Shown here in pieces: positions 1-14,560 of a stretch of 64,000 bases of DNA. Under the pieces are notes generated by a model, which saw only the letters and a program-made list of their open reading frames with translations, ran no database searches and was not told the origin of the DNA. The position numbers were made by a program, and so were the translations under genes. Numbering within the stretch: the first letter of the stretch is position 1; each line of letters opens with the position of its first letter. The stretch comes from Azadirachta indica (Eukaryota > Streptophyta > Magnoliopsida > Sapindales > Meliaceae), in NCBI GenBank assembly GCA_022749755.1, contig CM040448.1, forward strand, positions 6,012,481 through 6,076,480, in the 5' to 3' direction.

Positions 1-3000
1 CCTATTTTCTTTTTTTACATTATATATATGAATTTTATTGTTAATCCACTTGTCCCATACAGCTGGATTTCGTTTAAATTTTAGTAGTGCTTTTGTTGCT
101 TTCTAAAAACAAAGTTGAGAAAACATCGGAGAACACTAACTTTTAATAGAACCCAGATGCTTTTTTATTAATATATTTTCGTTTAGTGTTTCAATCTTAC
201 ACCAAGAACTTCAACGCTATAACAAGAAGGGATTAAATAATTAGAGTCAGGTCTCATACGGGATTATGGTGTTTTTGCTGTTTTCTCTAAAAGTAGATCT
301 AGTTGAGATTAATAGCTAGAAGCCACGTATTTTTAGTTTAATATGTTACATTTAGCATTTCCCTCCTATATTAGTGCATTTTAAAACTAAAACAACAAAA
401 ATTTTAATAGATTGTTGGCTTCAAAATTAAAAAATAATAATTTGTATGAACTTAATTTTAATTTTTTATATTACATTAATGAAAATAATTTAAACTAAAA
501 GATATATATATACATTTATAAATGCATAAAATATCTTTCAGCGTCACTTTCTAATTAAATTTTGAAAATACACATTACAAGCACGCGTAAACTATTACCA
601 ACGTCATTTTTCAATTTTTTTTATTACAATTAAGATCTCGAAATAATGAGACAGCAGGCAGTCTGACGCTCTAAATTCAAAGAGCACATTATATTTCTTT
701 AGAAGCAACGCGTTATACCTTGAAGCCACGAAAATTGACAAATGAAAAACAAATTAAAGGCAATATAACGGGAATCAATTGATGAACAAAATCTATAATT
801 TCCCACGTCAGAAATGTGATCCAACAGTTACCTACAGTCTTCGAGAAATTAAAAATGAAAACAGTTAATTTGATGACAGATCAAGCAATTGTAAGTGGAG
901 CACCAGAAGCCAAATGGGCATCTAATCACCACGCAGTCATGGCGACGTTGTCACGTTCAGGTCTTAATTTGCAACGTATAGACAAATAGTAAACCAAATT
1001 GCAGTGCAATGAGTCGACCAACTAAGATTGGTCTGATGATATATCATTTTTTGTCTTGACGAAATGATTGAAGTTTTGGAAAATTAAATGTATGGCTTGT
1101 AATGAATGCAAATCAAAGGTGCATAATGGGGACAAAATGAACTCCGGGATACCCTTTAAATAGAAGATGACTGTCCTCCAATGTGAAATGGTATAGGACT
1201 AAATTTAAAGAAATTAAATCTAGTGGTGGAAAGATTAGTAAGTGTTGGAATTTCTGAGGCAGTTCCAAGAGGCAAGAGCTAGCAAGTGATCATGATCTTT
1301 AATTTTTTTTTTTGATTTTTATTATATATATATTAGTAATAATATATTAATATTATTATTTTAATTTGTTTATGGGGACGGGAGAGAAGGGTTTGGCTGT
1401 ATGTGTATGCGTTTATGTGTATGATTCCACTAGTAGAGTTTTGGGTTAACATGGCTAATGATAAAGGTGATGGGGTCAAGAGTAGTACTAAAGGAAATTA
1501 CAAATTTTTTCCCACTTCACTTTAATAATTTTTCTTTTCTTTTCTTCGTTCATTTGTCAGGAAGTTGGGGTAGGTTTATTTTAAACTACTGTTGAACATC
1601 AACTATGGCTGCTCATGCTCTTTCTTTCTGTCACAACTGTATTTTTTTTTTTCAAATAATAAAATAATAATAATAAAGGAAGAAAAAACATAAATCAACT
1701 GGCCCAATTGCACTCGTGCACTCCTCTTGTTCCTTTAGGGAACTTTTAATCAGTGATTGATTAATTTCTTATACTTCACGACGTAATCCTGAAACCCATG
1801 GAGACCGTTCTTTTTATCAACTTTTCTTTTAGGGCGTACAACTTTTATAAAATATGAACAGCTAAAACACTATAATATTATTAGCCCTTTGAGTACAGCA
1901 TATATACATCGCCTTTGTTTTCTTCAAACCTTCCAAAATTTAAAAGGCTTTTGCTTCTGTTTGTTTTATCATTCGTTCTTTTAAGCCTTTGACAGAATGT
2001 CGAGAAAACCCGTCCGAACAAAACCCTAGGTGTCAGTCATTCATATATTCAACCCTCATGATCTTTAAATTATAATTAACATCACTGTCTTTTATTTTGC
2101 TTTAAATTGAAAGCAACAATTCTTTGATAATTAAAGGCTTATATTATTGCAAAGAGATATATATATATATATATATCATGCTTCCCAAAAGTTCTGGTCA
2201 AAGATTCATTTCTGTAATTCTATGACAGGAATATGTCTTTTGTACTGATTAATTAAAAGCAGCTGCTGCTTTACAACTCCTTTGCTTTGCTTGTAGTCTC
2301 TCTTGCTTTCCAAAGCAATGTAGATTAATATGATCAACCAGTACTTCCACTTAATGCTTTTGCTTTTCTTCCACAATTGATTGAAAACAATGCTAATATA
2401 TATACGTATTCTTATTGCAATATCATTTGAAGGATCAAGTTTCATTATTGATCCAACTCTTTTAACCTAATAAATTCGCATGCATGTACGTGATTCATGG
2501 TTAATAAATGAGAATACGATAATAAATAACTACTTACTCTGTATAACACATATATTAAACGATTTTTAAAAGTTTAGGTAAATTTTGATCAACACTAGAT
2601 TTTAATTTATTATTTGAATCCCACAAGAATGGTAACTGATCAACCATTAATAGAGATAACAATACTATAAATGAATCGAAAGCGATGTTCATTTGATCTC
2701 TTTAAATTGGCTATAAATGGATGGATATCTCATCCTTTAAAAAAAAAGCTTTCATCAAGTTATTGCTCTATCATTTTATTGATGAGGACATTGTTTCTCC
2801 TTTTTCTTTGATTGCTACACGACTGTTTTGTTTTGTTTTTCCGAAAGATATTCCAAGAAATGAAATATTAATCTTTAGTTAATGAAGTTTGACCAAAAGT
2901 GGTGTTCATGTTCTTTAGGAACAAGTCACTTGGGCACAATTTATTAATTCTTTTGTAACACAAACGATCATTCATAACCTAAATGATGAACAACTTTATG

Positions 3001-4939
3001 TTAGGTTTAATTGTACATATGTTCAATTTAAAAAGATAGTCTATAGAGTAAAAGTGATTAATATATTTATTAAATTTTTATTAAATGTTGAAAAAGTTTT
3101 GAATTAAAATGAGAAATTTTACTCACAAAATACTGAACTTTTATCACTATTATTAGAATTTGAGATAACTTAATTAAAAGTATCAATCGAATTTCAAACT
3201 GCCAGTATTACGCTCAGAAAGTAAAGAAGAGATTGTCTTACACTATTGAAGACCACCATTAATCTATTTATTAAAGCATATATACTGTTTATTGATTAAT
3301 ATGATACAATTTAACAACTTTTTTTTATAAGTATTAAAATAAATCCTATTAAAGTGACATAAAATAGAGTAAATATGTTCTCCATATAGTAAGAATTACA
3401 ATAAATGTATCCTCAAGATTTCATTGAAAGAATTACAATATACAAGTCTGGTAGGAATTAAGAAGCAATTGCAATCAAATTTATTCCCTTCAATGTAATT
3501 AAACAAATATCATTATGGAAATTATACCTTAGAATAATGGCATAATTTATTTCCTTTTTTTTTTTATATTCACGTATAAGTAAAATTATTGCAAAAGTTT
3601 GAATCATATAGTACAAATATTATTTTTGCTAGTATTTCTTCACGCCTCTCGAATGAAAACTTCCCCAATTGAAGGGCAAAACTTGCCCTTACCATATAAT
3701 TATAACAATTAAGATTGGAACTCCAAGTTTCGCCTTCAAATAATTTTTTCTTTAATTAAGTATATACTTATTTTTAACTCAGAAATTTTAATATAATTTA
3801 ATTTCAACTATTATGATATTTTATAAGTGTATTTTCTAATTTAACATTGAAAATTTAATAATTATATCTTAATAAAATACATTAAAATTTATAATTTAGA
3901 GCTGAAATTTAAATTTTTAATAATTTTTTAGTTGAAACAAACTAAATTACTTTTATAAGTTTTATTTATTTCCTAATATAATATAATAATTTATATATAT
4001 ATATATAAATTTATCCATATTTCAAATAATAAAACAAACATGCCTTAAATAAGAGTAAATATGACTTAATTGAATGTTAAAAATTGAAATTGTATTATCA
4101 TAAATTCAATTTGGATATTACTATTAAATTTTTTAAAATCATAATAATTATTGTTATAATAGTTACTAAGATGGTCAAATATTTTTGATCAATAATTGAG
4201 AAAAATACATGCATACTTTAAATAAGAAAAATATTATAACCATTTAATAAAAAGATAGTGAATGATCTGTCTTAATTATGTACCTCGAATGTAACAATTT
4301 CGTAGGGAAAACAAATATTATCATGAAAGGGACGTAATTAAATTTGATGTTTGTCTATCATAAACTTTTGAAAGTAATGTTTTTCCTTTTAATTAATTTG
4401 TTTATCAACTTTATTTTTATATTTCAACCAGTAGTAATTAAATAGTACATCGTTTGACTTCTCATTATCATATCACGAATCACAGTACAAACCTTTAACA
4501 ATAGATTAAAAGTATCAACTCTATAACTTTTAAAAAGTTACTTATTTCTAATAAAATACATCAAATTGATGAGAATAAGAAAAATGTCTTCAATAAATTA
4601 ATTTAATTGATTTGGGTTCTTATATTATGAAGAACTTTTTTTATTTTTTTAATTGTGTTAGTACACGAAATGCAGATGGATATGTGATAAACTAAAAAAA
4701 TTGTCTACTTGAAATAAAATGTATATAAAAATACATGTTAGTTGTTCAGAGAAAATTTTGAAATCATAGTAGATAAAAAACACATGTTAATTCATTATTT
4801 AATAATGACATTTATTAATAAGAATATTCATCTAAAAAAAAACTGTCATATATTTATATAAATATGTATGTTGAATGAAATTTATAATTCTTTAATTAAT
4901 TAATTTGTCAAAAATATTAAATAAAAAATATATTATAAT
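1..4939. other. AT-rich non-coding stretch
   Basis: No gene could be supported here on either strand. The longest open frame (79 codons on the minus strand near 2.2-2.45 kb) has low-complexity composition and no family motif. A TA microsatellite lies at about 2157-2177. The part around 0.8-1.3 kb is less AT-rich than the rest and could be degraded promoter or transcript sequence, but no exon with splice sites could be built there. Confidence 0.6.
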
Positions 4940-5521
4940 ATATCCAATACCTGTTGGAGAAACAACAAATACTCTTTGAGTTTGTAGTGTTAGATACCCT
5001 TGAAATTCCCTTAGTTTTATAGATTGCATTAGATATATAACCTTACGTTTTCAGAAAATAAGAAGATTTTATTCTCTTAGCAGCCTTAGTGAAAATAGAA
5101 AAATATCTCTAATGGTAAGTTTGTTTTTAATATTTTGCTTTCTCCTTCATTTGAATAGGCTATTTTGCCTCTCAACATTAATATATATATATATATAAAT
5201 CGATCAAATTATCCTTATTATTAATCTATAACTTACAATACAACCATGAATAATTTGATCATATCAGTTATTATACATTAATAATAAGGATAATTTAGTT
5301 AAATATACTTTCTAAATGTTGAGGCGTAAAATAACTTATATCCATGTTAAAAAGAATGAAAAATATTAACAACAAGCTTACCTTAGGAGTGTCCTTTTAT
5401 TATTTCTAACCTATAAATTCTGGGAATATCTTTTTATTTTTTGAAAACTTAACAGTATTTAATATAACCTACAATTTTAGAGTTGTATTTACTATATCCT
5501 CTAAAGGTATATTACAATATC
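4940..5521. repeat. Fold-back (inverted-repeat) element, MITE-like
   Basis: The two halves are imperfect reverse complements. The stretch with AATTATCCTTATTATTAAT near 5.20-5.22 kb is mirrored at about 5.28-5.30 kb. The outer parts (AAATAC ... GTTAGATACC on the left near 4.97-5.0 kb) are matched by the reverse complement of 5.45-5.50 kb. The centre is near 5.24 kb. It has no coding capacity and no clean target duplication, so the ends are approximate. This fits an old non-autonomous DNA transposon; the superfamily is unknown. Confidence 0.6.
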
Positions 5522-8500
5522 TGGTCTTAATTTGATCTCTTAAAAGATCACAGTATCAACTTGACTTGTTTGCCCAATTGCCAATCTGCTGTAAATATAT
5601 ATCTTTTTCTGAATAGTCAATGAATTGCCGACACACATAAAAAGTTAATTAGCTCCATCAATTCCACCAATTATCACATATGTAAAACATTTCTTTATTT
5701 GCTTGATGAATTGGGATAGCTACAAAAAAAGAGTAAATGATATATCAATAACAATAATTAATCTGCAATTAACATGATTTAGCCTTTGACAAAAAGTTGA
5801 TTAACATGATAACTTTTGAGATAATGTGGTGCAAAAGTTATGAGCAATTTATTTTTTAATTTTTAATTAAATTTGTATCTAATAAACAAAATTAAGTCAT
5901 TTATTTTGATAATCAGATGTGTAATAATTTATGAAAATATTTAATGTGAATTTTAAAATTTTTATTGTAACTTCATTATGTTAAAGAATAATAGTTATAT
6001 TTTTTTTATTTTTGTAAACCCTAATTTTATTATAGTTATTGTCACTCCTCTTTAATATTAAAATTTGTAGTATTATTCTTCGAGAACGGGTGGCAAAGGC
6101 GGAGCCACGTAGTGTAGACAATGAGAAAATTTTGAAATTTATGGATAAAAAATATTAATTTAGCCCTTTAAAATATATTTTTATTAATTCGATTTTTAGA
6201 GACTTTAAGTTATTGCTTTTTGATCTTTTCAAATTATTAATCTTAATTTCGTTCGTGTCAAGTACTAAAGAGCATATTTTTGCTATTTTTTAAAAAACTG
6301 ATTATTTCTAAAAGATGATAACAATAAAGCATCCACACTACTTCTTTGAAACAATTAATCATTTCTTAAGTACACGAACAACCAATTATTTTATAAGCTA
6401 ATATTTATATATACATGTATAGCTTGTTGCATGCCCCTTTCATACATCAATTTATACTTAGTGGATTACACACAAACATACATACACAAATAGTTTGTAT
6501 ATGATTGATTCTAGAAAGAAAGAACCAAAACATTATTTAACTTATCAAAGAGATTCATTATTATTATATATATATGGGTAGAAATTTTACATGTCAATGC
6601 ACTTAAAACACATAGATTTTATACAATTGGAACACACGTTATTCACCTTTAATTTTTTAGGGTTTATAAAAGGACAACGCCTAGTGCCTAATTGTTTTGT
6701 GGCCTAAAAGAGAACATGTACACCCAGTGAGTTAATTTAATTTTCTTTCTCCATCTTTCATCATTCGATCAATCTTTTTCCAGCTACCACCAACAGCAAC
6801 GGCGACGTTTTGCTGCATATATATTTATATATTTGTATCCTACTTCACTTCTGCTAGTTGACCAAACCCCACTAAGGAGATAGAGATATTAAAATCAATA
6901 ATGTTACTGCTCTCAATCGATCTCCATTGTTATAAATGAATAACATGTGGATACCTTTGTTAATTTCTTTTGCTTGATGTTGAACAACAACGGTTCAATG
7001 AACTCTACACTGCGAAAACAGAAGCATTAACTTTAGAATAGTGAATGATGAGGTAATTAACACTATATATATATATATATCTACGAACCACTTTAATTAC
7101 TAAATATGTGATGTCACATGTTATAAATTTAGTGTGTATAGTTGCACATGCAATTTTATGTATAGGGATTATGTATATGATATTTTACTTTTAATAATTT
7201 TTTAAATTTATGTATAATTTAGTGGGTATTGTTAATTATGAGTGATTTTGGCGATATTTATTACATGGTGTAATTTTAAAATTTTAGTGTATTTTATGCG
7301 TGAAGTGATGTAACCCACTAAAAATATAAGTTAGTTCTATGTTCACGGTTTATATTTAATTATAATTATTAGTAGCGATTTATAAATAAGTAGTACTAGA
7401 CATCCCAAATAATTATTTCAAGAACTAAGGAAAATATAAATAAATCACTTCCACGAGCAGTTCAATATCTACACTTTGTAAGTGGAATTTATGTAAACAT
7501 TTTAACATATAACATAGATAATGTAGACTAAATAACTCGAAATCACTAGATTTTAATAATTATCTTCATTGGAAACAAAAAAAAGAGGATTTTTATTCAA
7601 TGCAATTATGAAAAATTATTGAAGATAAAGGGCTGTTTTATAGCAAACTATTTACAAGATCTTAACCAAAAAAAAAAACTAAATTTAAATGAGTAATAAT
7701 ACTTAAACAACGATCAAAAAATAAATTAAATTACCTAAATCTATTTTACATTAGTATGGCTTTAATTAGTTAGATGTTAAAATTGTATAATTTTACTTAT
7801 TACCCTATCTTATTATTCAATTGATGAATCCTACCACTTAATATAAAATATAAAAAGTTGGGATTAGTTGAGATAAGATTTTTTACACCTCCTTTGCTTT
7901 ATAAAACAAAATATTAATAATTAACTCAGATTATTATTTATATTTAATTGATTTAGTAATATAAATTTTTAGTTAACAATAATTATTAAAAAATTTATTT
8001 AAATTAACTTAATTAATAAATATTTAATAATTTTAATAATAACATTATACATAATATCAGGTCTAACTATTCCAATTCAATTCTACGAATCAAATGGGCC
8101 AAAGATAATATCTTCTAGAACTGTGAAAAACAATCGCAAATTATTTGGGTGGATTTATCATGATCCATTTGCTAATCAAAACCTATTTCATTATCATATA
8201 AAAACCGGCCCAAACCCATTTCATCATTAAAAAAAAACCGGCTCAAACCCATTTACATTAATTACTACCTAACTCAAAACATAAAGACAGAAGAAACAAG
8301 GGTTTTGAAATTTATGAACTTAAATTCACATATACCAGATGACAAATCATTTTACAATTTTTTTAAATTAAAAATTATTATTGTTATATTTGATTTAATT
8401 TGATAAGATAGAATGCGAGGGTATTTATCATTTTTTTAAATTTCAGATATATTTTTCGTTTAATGAATTTAATTTGTAATTCCTATTTATATCTTCGAAA

Positions 8501-9630
8501 AATTCTTCTAACTTTTTATTTTTTTATTTATAAGATTTTTAATTTTAAGATATAAATTAACTCATATATCTTTTTAGTTTGTTTCAGCTGAAATTAGAAT
8601 TTTATTTGATAATCTTATTAGTTGAAGAAATTAAGGGACTATATAATTTATCAAAAAAGAGGATGACAACTACCATTTTCTATCTAGTAAGATTGAATTT
8701 ATTCGATGCATTTGCATTAAGAGGTTTATATGAATCATTAATGAGTGCTCAGAACACTAAAACTAATTTGCAACCACTACTACTAAATTAATTTGCCATT
8801 TACTTTAAAAGAAAATAAGAATAGAGATAACTATAAGAATAATGTTGGGGTAGAAACATTTTATACAAACTATTATATATAAACTGATACAACAAAATAG
8901 ATGGTGTTGATTTAACGAAAAAAATTAATATAACTAATAAAAATAGATAGTATAGAATATACGATAATCATACAATAATATTACATCTTGTTTGTATCCA
9001 TAATTTGTGTGGAGAGTAAACAATAACTTCCCAACTCCAACATGATTTGTAGGAGTATACCAACTAATTAGTTGCTTTATTTGGGTTAAAATTTGGGCGT
9101 TGAGAGTGAGTTCAATCTAATCCAAGTCATGGTTCGGCCTTTTCGGCTGGGGAAGTTTACATCAACAAGGATTACAAAAGCGTGGCCCAAGATATGATTT
9201 TTAAGCTAATCAGCGGCGAGTTTGGTTCATTGGACTGGATTGTATTGTTTTAGTGTATATAATAAAAAAATTTTACTCCAAAATTTGGTGTAAAATGTCG
9301 AAGAAATTGAATCATATAAAAATTAAGAATAATATATTTTAGACCTCTTAAATTTGACTCGCAATCCTTCTAAATCAAGACTATATTGCATTATTTTCTT
9401 AAAACATAATTTTTAAGAATAATAACTTTTTGGTTATTAACATATGTATTTTTAAATTATTTAATTCTTAATTAAAGTAATTAATTATACTTAATAAAAA
9501 ATAAATTTTTATATAATTAATTTTGTTTAGTAAAATTGCACATCGAACATACTATTATATTAAAATTTATCCAACGTAGTACAAAATAATGCAGTTTAGT
9601 ATAGCTTATTATGAGTAACAGTTCAAATAT
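5522..9630. other. AT-rich non-coding stretch
   Basis: No supported gene. It contains a TA tract at about 7063-7081 and a short tandem pair at 8200-8260, in which AAAACCGGCCCAAACCCATT recurs about 34 bp later with one change. A 70-codon frame at 8579-8791 (plus) matches no family I recognise and is probably chance. Confidence 0.55.
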
Positions 9631-9635
9631 AATAT

Positions 9636-10115
9636 TTTATTTTTTAGTAATAGTTCGAGCCCAAAATCAAGTAGATGTTGTTTATTTTGAGCACACACCT
9701 TGTCACAGGTTTGTTTTCGATCTTTTTCACTTAAAATGTGTTCGCTTAATTGAGGGTACTCCAAACTTATAACCTGATCCAGTCTCATTCTCGAGGGCGA
9801 TGTGCAATATGACAATCTTAACCTCTCCCATTCTCACTAATCTCTTTTAGATCTCGCATTCTCGTGAGGGGGCCAAACAAAATCACTTATCACAGAACAG
9901 AATATCTACACATTAGATTACAAGCTCACTCTGAAACCAAATGTAATATTTTGGTTCTAAAATCAAGTAGATGTTGTTCCCTTTAAAAACACAGCTCATT
10001 ATGAGTTTGTTTTTGGGCTTTTTAACCAAAAACGCATTTACTCAGTTGAGGAGACCTAAGCCTTATAATCTAGTTCAGTCTCATTCTTGCAAACAGCGTA
10101 GAATGTGACATTGAC
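9636..10115. repeat. Direct repeat pair of about 180 bp
   Basis: Two diverged copies in the same orientation lie at about 9636-9820 and 9945-10115. Both contain AAATCAAGTAGATGTTGTT, then a TTTGTTTT..CTTTTT block, then CAGTCTCATTCT. They probably come from a dispersed repeat. The minus-strand 68-codon frame inside the first copy (9609-9815) has no recognisable domain and is not called as a gene. Confidence 0.6.
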
Positions 10116-10323
10116 GCATTTCTAGTGTTTCGAGGGCATTATGTAAAAATGCAAATTTTCTATGAAGGTAATGGAAAATTCGTAACAGTACAAGGAGCTT
10201 TAAATTTGTCTATTTTTTTATGAAGGAAAGAATTACGTGAGCCAATCTGACAAGGGGTCAACGTCATTTCCTTTCTTTATACTCTTTGTCATGGAACCTT
10301 TTGATTATCAATATTGAAACAAT

Positions 10324-11387
10324 GGCAAAATGCCCTGAACCACCCGAGAGTTTGAGCTAATTACCTAATTCTGTCCTAATATTTTAAAAATACTCTGAAC
10401 ATCCTTATCGTTACCTCCATCCAAGTTAAAAAAGCAATTTTCGATTACAATTACCTTAATACTCTTTGTGGCGAACAGTGGGGCCTACGATACAGATTTT
10501 ATACAAATTATTTGGGTTTTATATACAGTAATTTAATATAATAATATATATAATATCTTAGGGTTTAATAATAATATATATATGTGTATTAGGGTCTACT
10601 TTTTCTACTTTTTCATTGATTATTAATATAATAATATATACTATATTAATACATTTTATTAAGATATATAAATCTATCAAATATCTTCCTAAACTTATTA
10701 AAAAAATAATTTAAATTTTATAATATTGTATTTTAATTAAGCATTAATCAATACAAAATTAATCAACTTTTTTTCTTCAACTTCCCTTTTTTGTTTGCTT
10801 AGTATTAATGAAACAAATAAATTTGTACAGAGATTGGAAGTGCTAAATCAATAAAAAATGAAATAAACAAAAGTTAAATACTGTGCAAAATTGAAATCTC
10901 CAGTTCTGTCCTTTGCACGAATTAATTAATATTCTGTTGACATATTATGTAATTTTATATCTTCAACTATTGTACAATTTGATTAATTTCTCTAAGATAA
11001 TATAATTGTAGGGTTTTTGCTTATATATTTTATATTTAAGATAATATAATTTTAAATTTATATATACATTTTCAGTTTTAGTTGAAAGTTAAATATTAGG
11101 TTTATCTATTTTTTATTTCAAATTATTTAGGATAAATATTGTATTTTTCTAGTTTTAATTTTAATCATTTTTGGTCATCATCATCTTGGTTTTGAAATTG
11201 GTACTTACAAAGTCACCATCACTTTTATTTTCAATTTTTTAAAATAGCATAGTACGTTTTTATTTTCAAAGGCAACTTATTTAAACTTGGATGGAGGAAA
11301 CGGCAAGAGTGTCTAGAACATTTTTAAAACAATAGAGGAAAAATGAGCAATTACCTCAAACCCTAGGGGGTTATGAGCATTTTCGCT
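10324..11387. mobile_element. Mutator-like MITE with 9-bp target duplication
   Basis: A perfect 9-bp direct repeat, TGAAACAAT, flanks this block at 10315-10323 and 11388-11396. The ends are inverted repeats of about 115-120 bp: the left begins GGCAAAATGCCC and the right, reverse-complemented, begins AGCGAAAATGCTC. Both arms share TCCATCCAAGTT further in. A 9-bp target duplication with long TIRs is the usual signature of Mutator-superfamily elements. The inside is AT-rich with no transposase, so it is non-autonomous. Confidence 0.85.
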
Positions 11388-11396
11388 TGAAACAAT

Positions 11397-13294
11397 AATC
11401 AAACATCACTTGCGTTATAATATAAATAATTAGAAAAGTTCATTAACTTGCGAAAGAATTGGTTACGAACAATAATTCTTATTAAGAAGGGCTAATACTT
11501 GAAACAAAGGATTTCATGTAAAGTCTGTAAGGATTTCCCTTTTTATATTTGTGTTTGGACACATTCAGATGAAAAGATGATTTCATTTGAATTCTAATTT
11601 TTTTTTTTTGAAAAATCCGCATTCCTTACTCAAGAGAAATGAATCTATATTCTTCCCTATTACTCCTTAAAATTAATAATTTAATAAATTAATATATTAT
11701 CTAAATTAAACTAATTTTTTAGTAAAAAAAGAAAAAATAAATTTGGCAATCCTTAGTCAATTAATCACATTTTTTGGATCAAAACTCAAGTCCAGAACAA
11801 ACAATACCTTTTCCTTTAATATCTCAAACATACACATCTTCCATCTCTTTTTTGGTATTGGTGAAACATAAACCTGTTCGTGGAAAAAATCTACTTAATC
11901 CATATGCTAAATCATGATTGGCTAAACGTTAGAATTAGCCTTGTATCACTCTTGATGGGCTTTAATATTGTTAGGCCTCTGCATTCAAATTGAGCTTTTA
12001 CACCTATTCTTAGTTACAAGGAGTAAGGCCCATCACGTTGAGATGTTAAAATCTTAAGAGACTGGTTTGGACTTGTCCAAAAAGATTCACATCCGCTGCT
12101 ATTGGTTCTATAATATTTAATACGGTATGAGACCAAAATTATGAGTTCATGGTATGCTTGAGAGCAAGCTAGTTCCAAATATAAAGAAACACAATTGTTT
12201 AATGGTAGGTCATAATTATTGGGGAGATAGACCAATATTGAAGAAACTAGTTTATGATGGTACTTAATATGATCATTTTGCAATATGATGAATCTAAGAC
12301 TACTGACAAGGTGTTTTTAGAATCTAAAATAACTAGATTGAAGTCAATGGATGTAGGAAAGACAATAAAATGCTAGAGAGTACTTCAAAGCCAATTTAGA
12401 TGGTAAGAAAATAGCTGAATATCGAGTGAAAATTGTGGGTGTCACTATGAAGAAGAAGATGCTTCTCCAAGGACATGCTCTCTAAGGAATTTACGGTAAC
12501 GAATGTCTCTCCCTTTGAACATGGAAACATGAATTTTAGATATTGTGCAACGTGAAGTTGTAGTAGGACATACCTAACTCATGCAATCCTATTTTAACAC
12601 ATCTCAACTTCATTATAAGAAAACTATCTAAGATTTAAATGAGTATAATTTAATTCTATTTAAAAGATGTGTTTAAAAATCTCATACTTACAATAAAACA
12701 TATATTCTAAATACTACTATTTAAAATAAAATACTTATTTTAATTAAACTTAAATTAATTAAAATAAGGTTTTGGACTTTAAAAAAAAAGACTTTTTAGC
12801 TTTTATATTTTTTTTATATATTAGCCTAATCATATAATAGATCACTTGGGTCTAAGTATCCACAAGTAGGTTAAACCTAGAACATTATATTGATTTGCGT
12901 TAGATTTAGACCTACTTTTACCTTTCATACCATATCCCACAATTTGAGCCTCAAAGAGTGGTTTGGGCCTACTATGCTTTTTTATATATTACGTGAATGA
13001 AACGACATATTTTTAGGTTATGTTTAGATCAATATACATGTATCAATAAAATCTTATTAGTAGAAAAAGTAAAAGAATGAGCTATTGTATTAACATGATG
13101 AGAAAATGAGAAAATTCGTAATTCCCTTATGTCATGTTTGGTAGGTGGGATTGGCTATATTAAGGGCAGGCCTTGCATTAAAAAATTTTTATTCTTTGTG
13201 CGGCAACAAAAATTGCTTGCACTACACTAGATTAAAATTACGAACAATTTAGAGCTAAAATTACAATAATCATCACAAACAACATTGCATACTT
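11397..13294. other. Non-coding stretch with possible transposon debris
   Basis: No gene supported. About 12.22-12.50 kb (plus) is less AT-rich and reads like a broken polyprotein or gene fragment with several stops. I could not assign it to a family. The left end of the pararetroviral block is reached near 13.3 kb. Confidence 0.5.
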
Positions 13295-14560
13295 ACAGTA
13301 ATCCAAGCTTGCCATTTAATTAATTTACTCTTGTCATCCTTTAAATTCTGATTCATAAAATTTTTTAAATATTTAAAATATGTCTTTAAAGTAAATTTCT
13401 GACTAATAACAAATAGTCAGAATCTATCGATAGAATTTTTAGTAGCCAAAACTTCCTTTTCATATACAAGATAGTTTATTTTTGTCACTAAAAATCTATC
13501 CGATGTGTATCTAACTATTTGCTCGATACTATCTAATCTTTTTGTCTTCAACACTCCTCCCCAACACAGATGAGAAATATCACTTTCGACAATTAAAGAT
13601 TCCTTATTTTCAGATATTCTGAGTGATTTCAAGATTTTAGTAAGATCCTTTGTTTTCAAGACATATTCTGTATCTTTCAACGTCCATTCCTAAGAAACTT
13701 TCTCACTAACCTTTTTTGAGAGACCATTTATAACTTCTATGAGATCTGGAACATATTCTCGCATATAATTGGTCACACCAAGAAATTATTGTAAGTATTT
13801 CCTATCTTAAAGAATGTCAGGAAATTCTAACAATTTCTTTGATATATGTTTTTGGAGTTTAATTCCTCCTTCACCTATCTCAACACCTAAGAATTTTGCC
13901 TTAGTTTGAAACCATTCTATCTTTCTCTTAAATAGAATCATTCCTACAGTTATAAATTTTTCTACCACCTTTTTAAGATGATACACATATTCTTCTAATA
14001 TTTTGCTAAACATTAGAACATCATTTATATAGATTGCGCAGAAAGATGACAAGTCTTAAAATACCTTATCCATCTTTCTTTGGAATATCGATGATGTCTG
14101 TTTTAATCCAAATGGCATAACCATCTATTTAAACAAACCTTTCAGGCAAATAAATGCTGTCAAAGGTATACATTCCTCTTTCATTCGAATTTGGCAGAAT
14201 CCTGACTTCAAATCGAATTTAGAGAAATATTTTCATACCTTGCCTTATTTATCAAGACTAATTTGTTTGGAATTTTATAAGCATCATCTATAGTTTTGCT
14301 ATTCAACTGCCTATACTTAATTACAAGTCTAGCTTTATCACGTTCTCTTTCTACCTTGTTCATTACCATGAACGTAAGCAACGAATGAGGACTAAAGCTA
14401 GGCCCTATCATCTTCTTTTCAAGAAGTTCGACTATTTGCTTACTAAATTCCTCCTCTGCATCTAGAGTATAAGGAAAAGATTTTGTTATTACAACATTAT
14501 CTTTCCTTTTCAACTTTATTTTGTGAATTCATCATTTTGCTCCCATAATTTTAATGGTTT
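13295..14560 (-). pseudogene. Pararetroviral reverse transcriptase / RNase H remnant
   Basis: Three broken frames run in order. The RT fingers (14208-14513) show a conserved ARLVI.YRQLN block. The RT palm (13807-14052) carries YINDVLMFS. RNase H (13417-13680 and on to about 13.3 kb) shows VESDISHLCWGG and YEKEVLA, then a WQAW block near 13.30 kb. In the RT catalytic box the first Asp of the usual YIDD is Asn (codon at 14023-14025). Frames are interrupted at about 14.05-14.2 kb and at 13.68-13.8 kb. The right arm has no counterpart because it ends before the protease. Non-functional. Confidence 0.85.
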
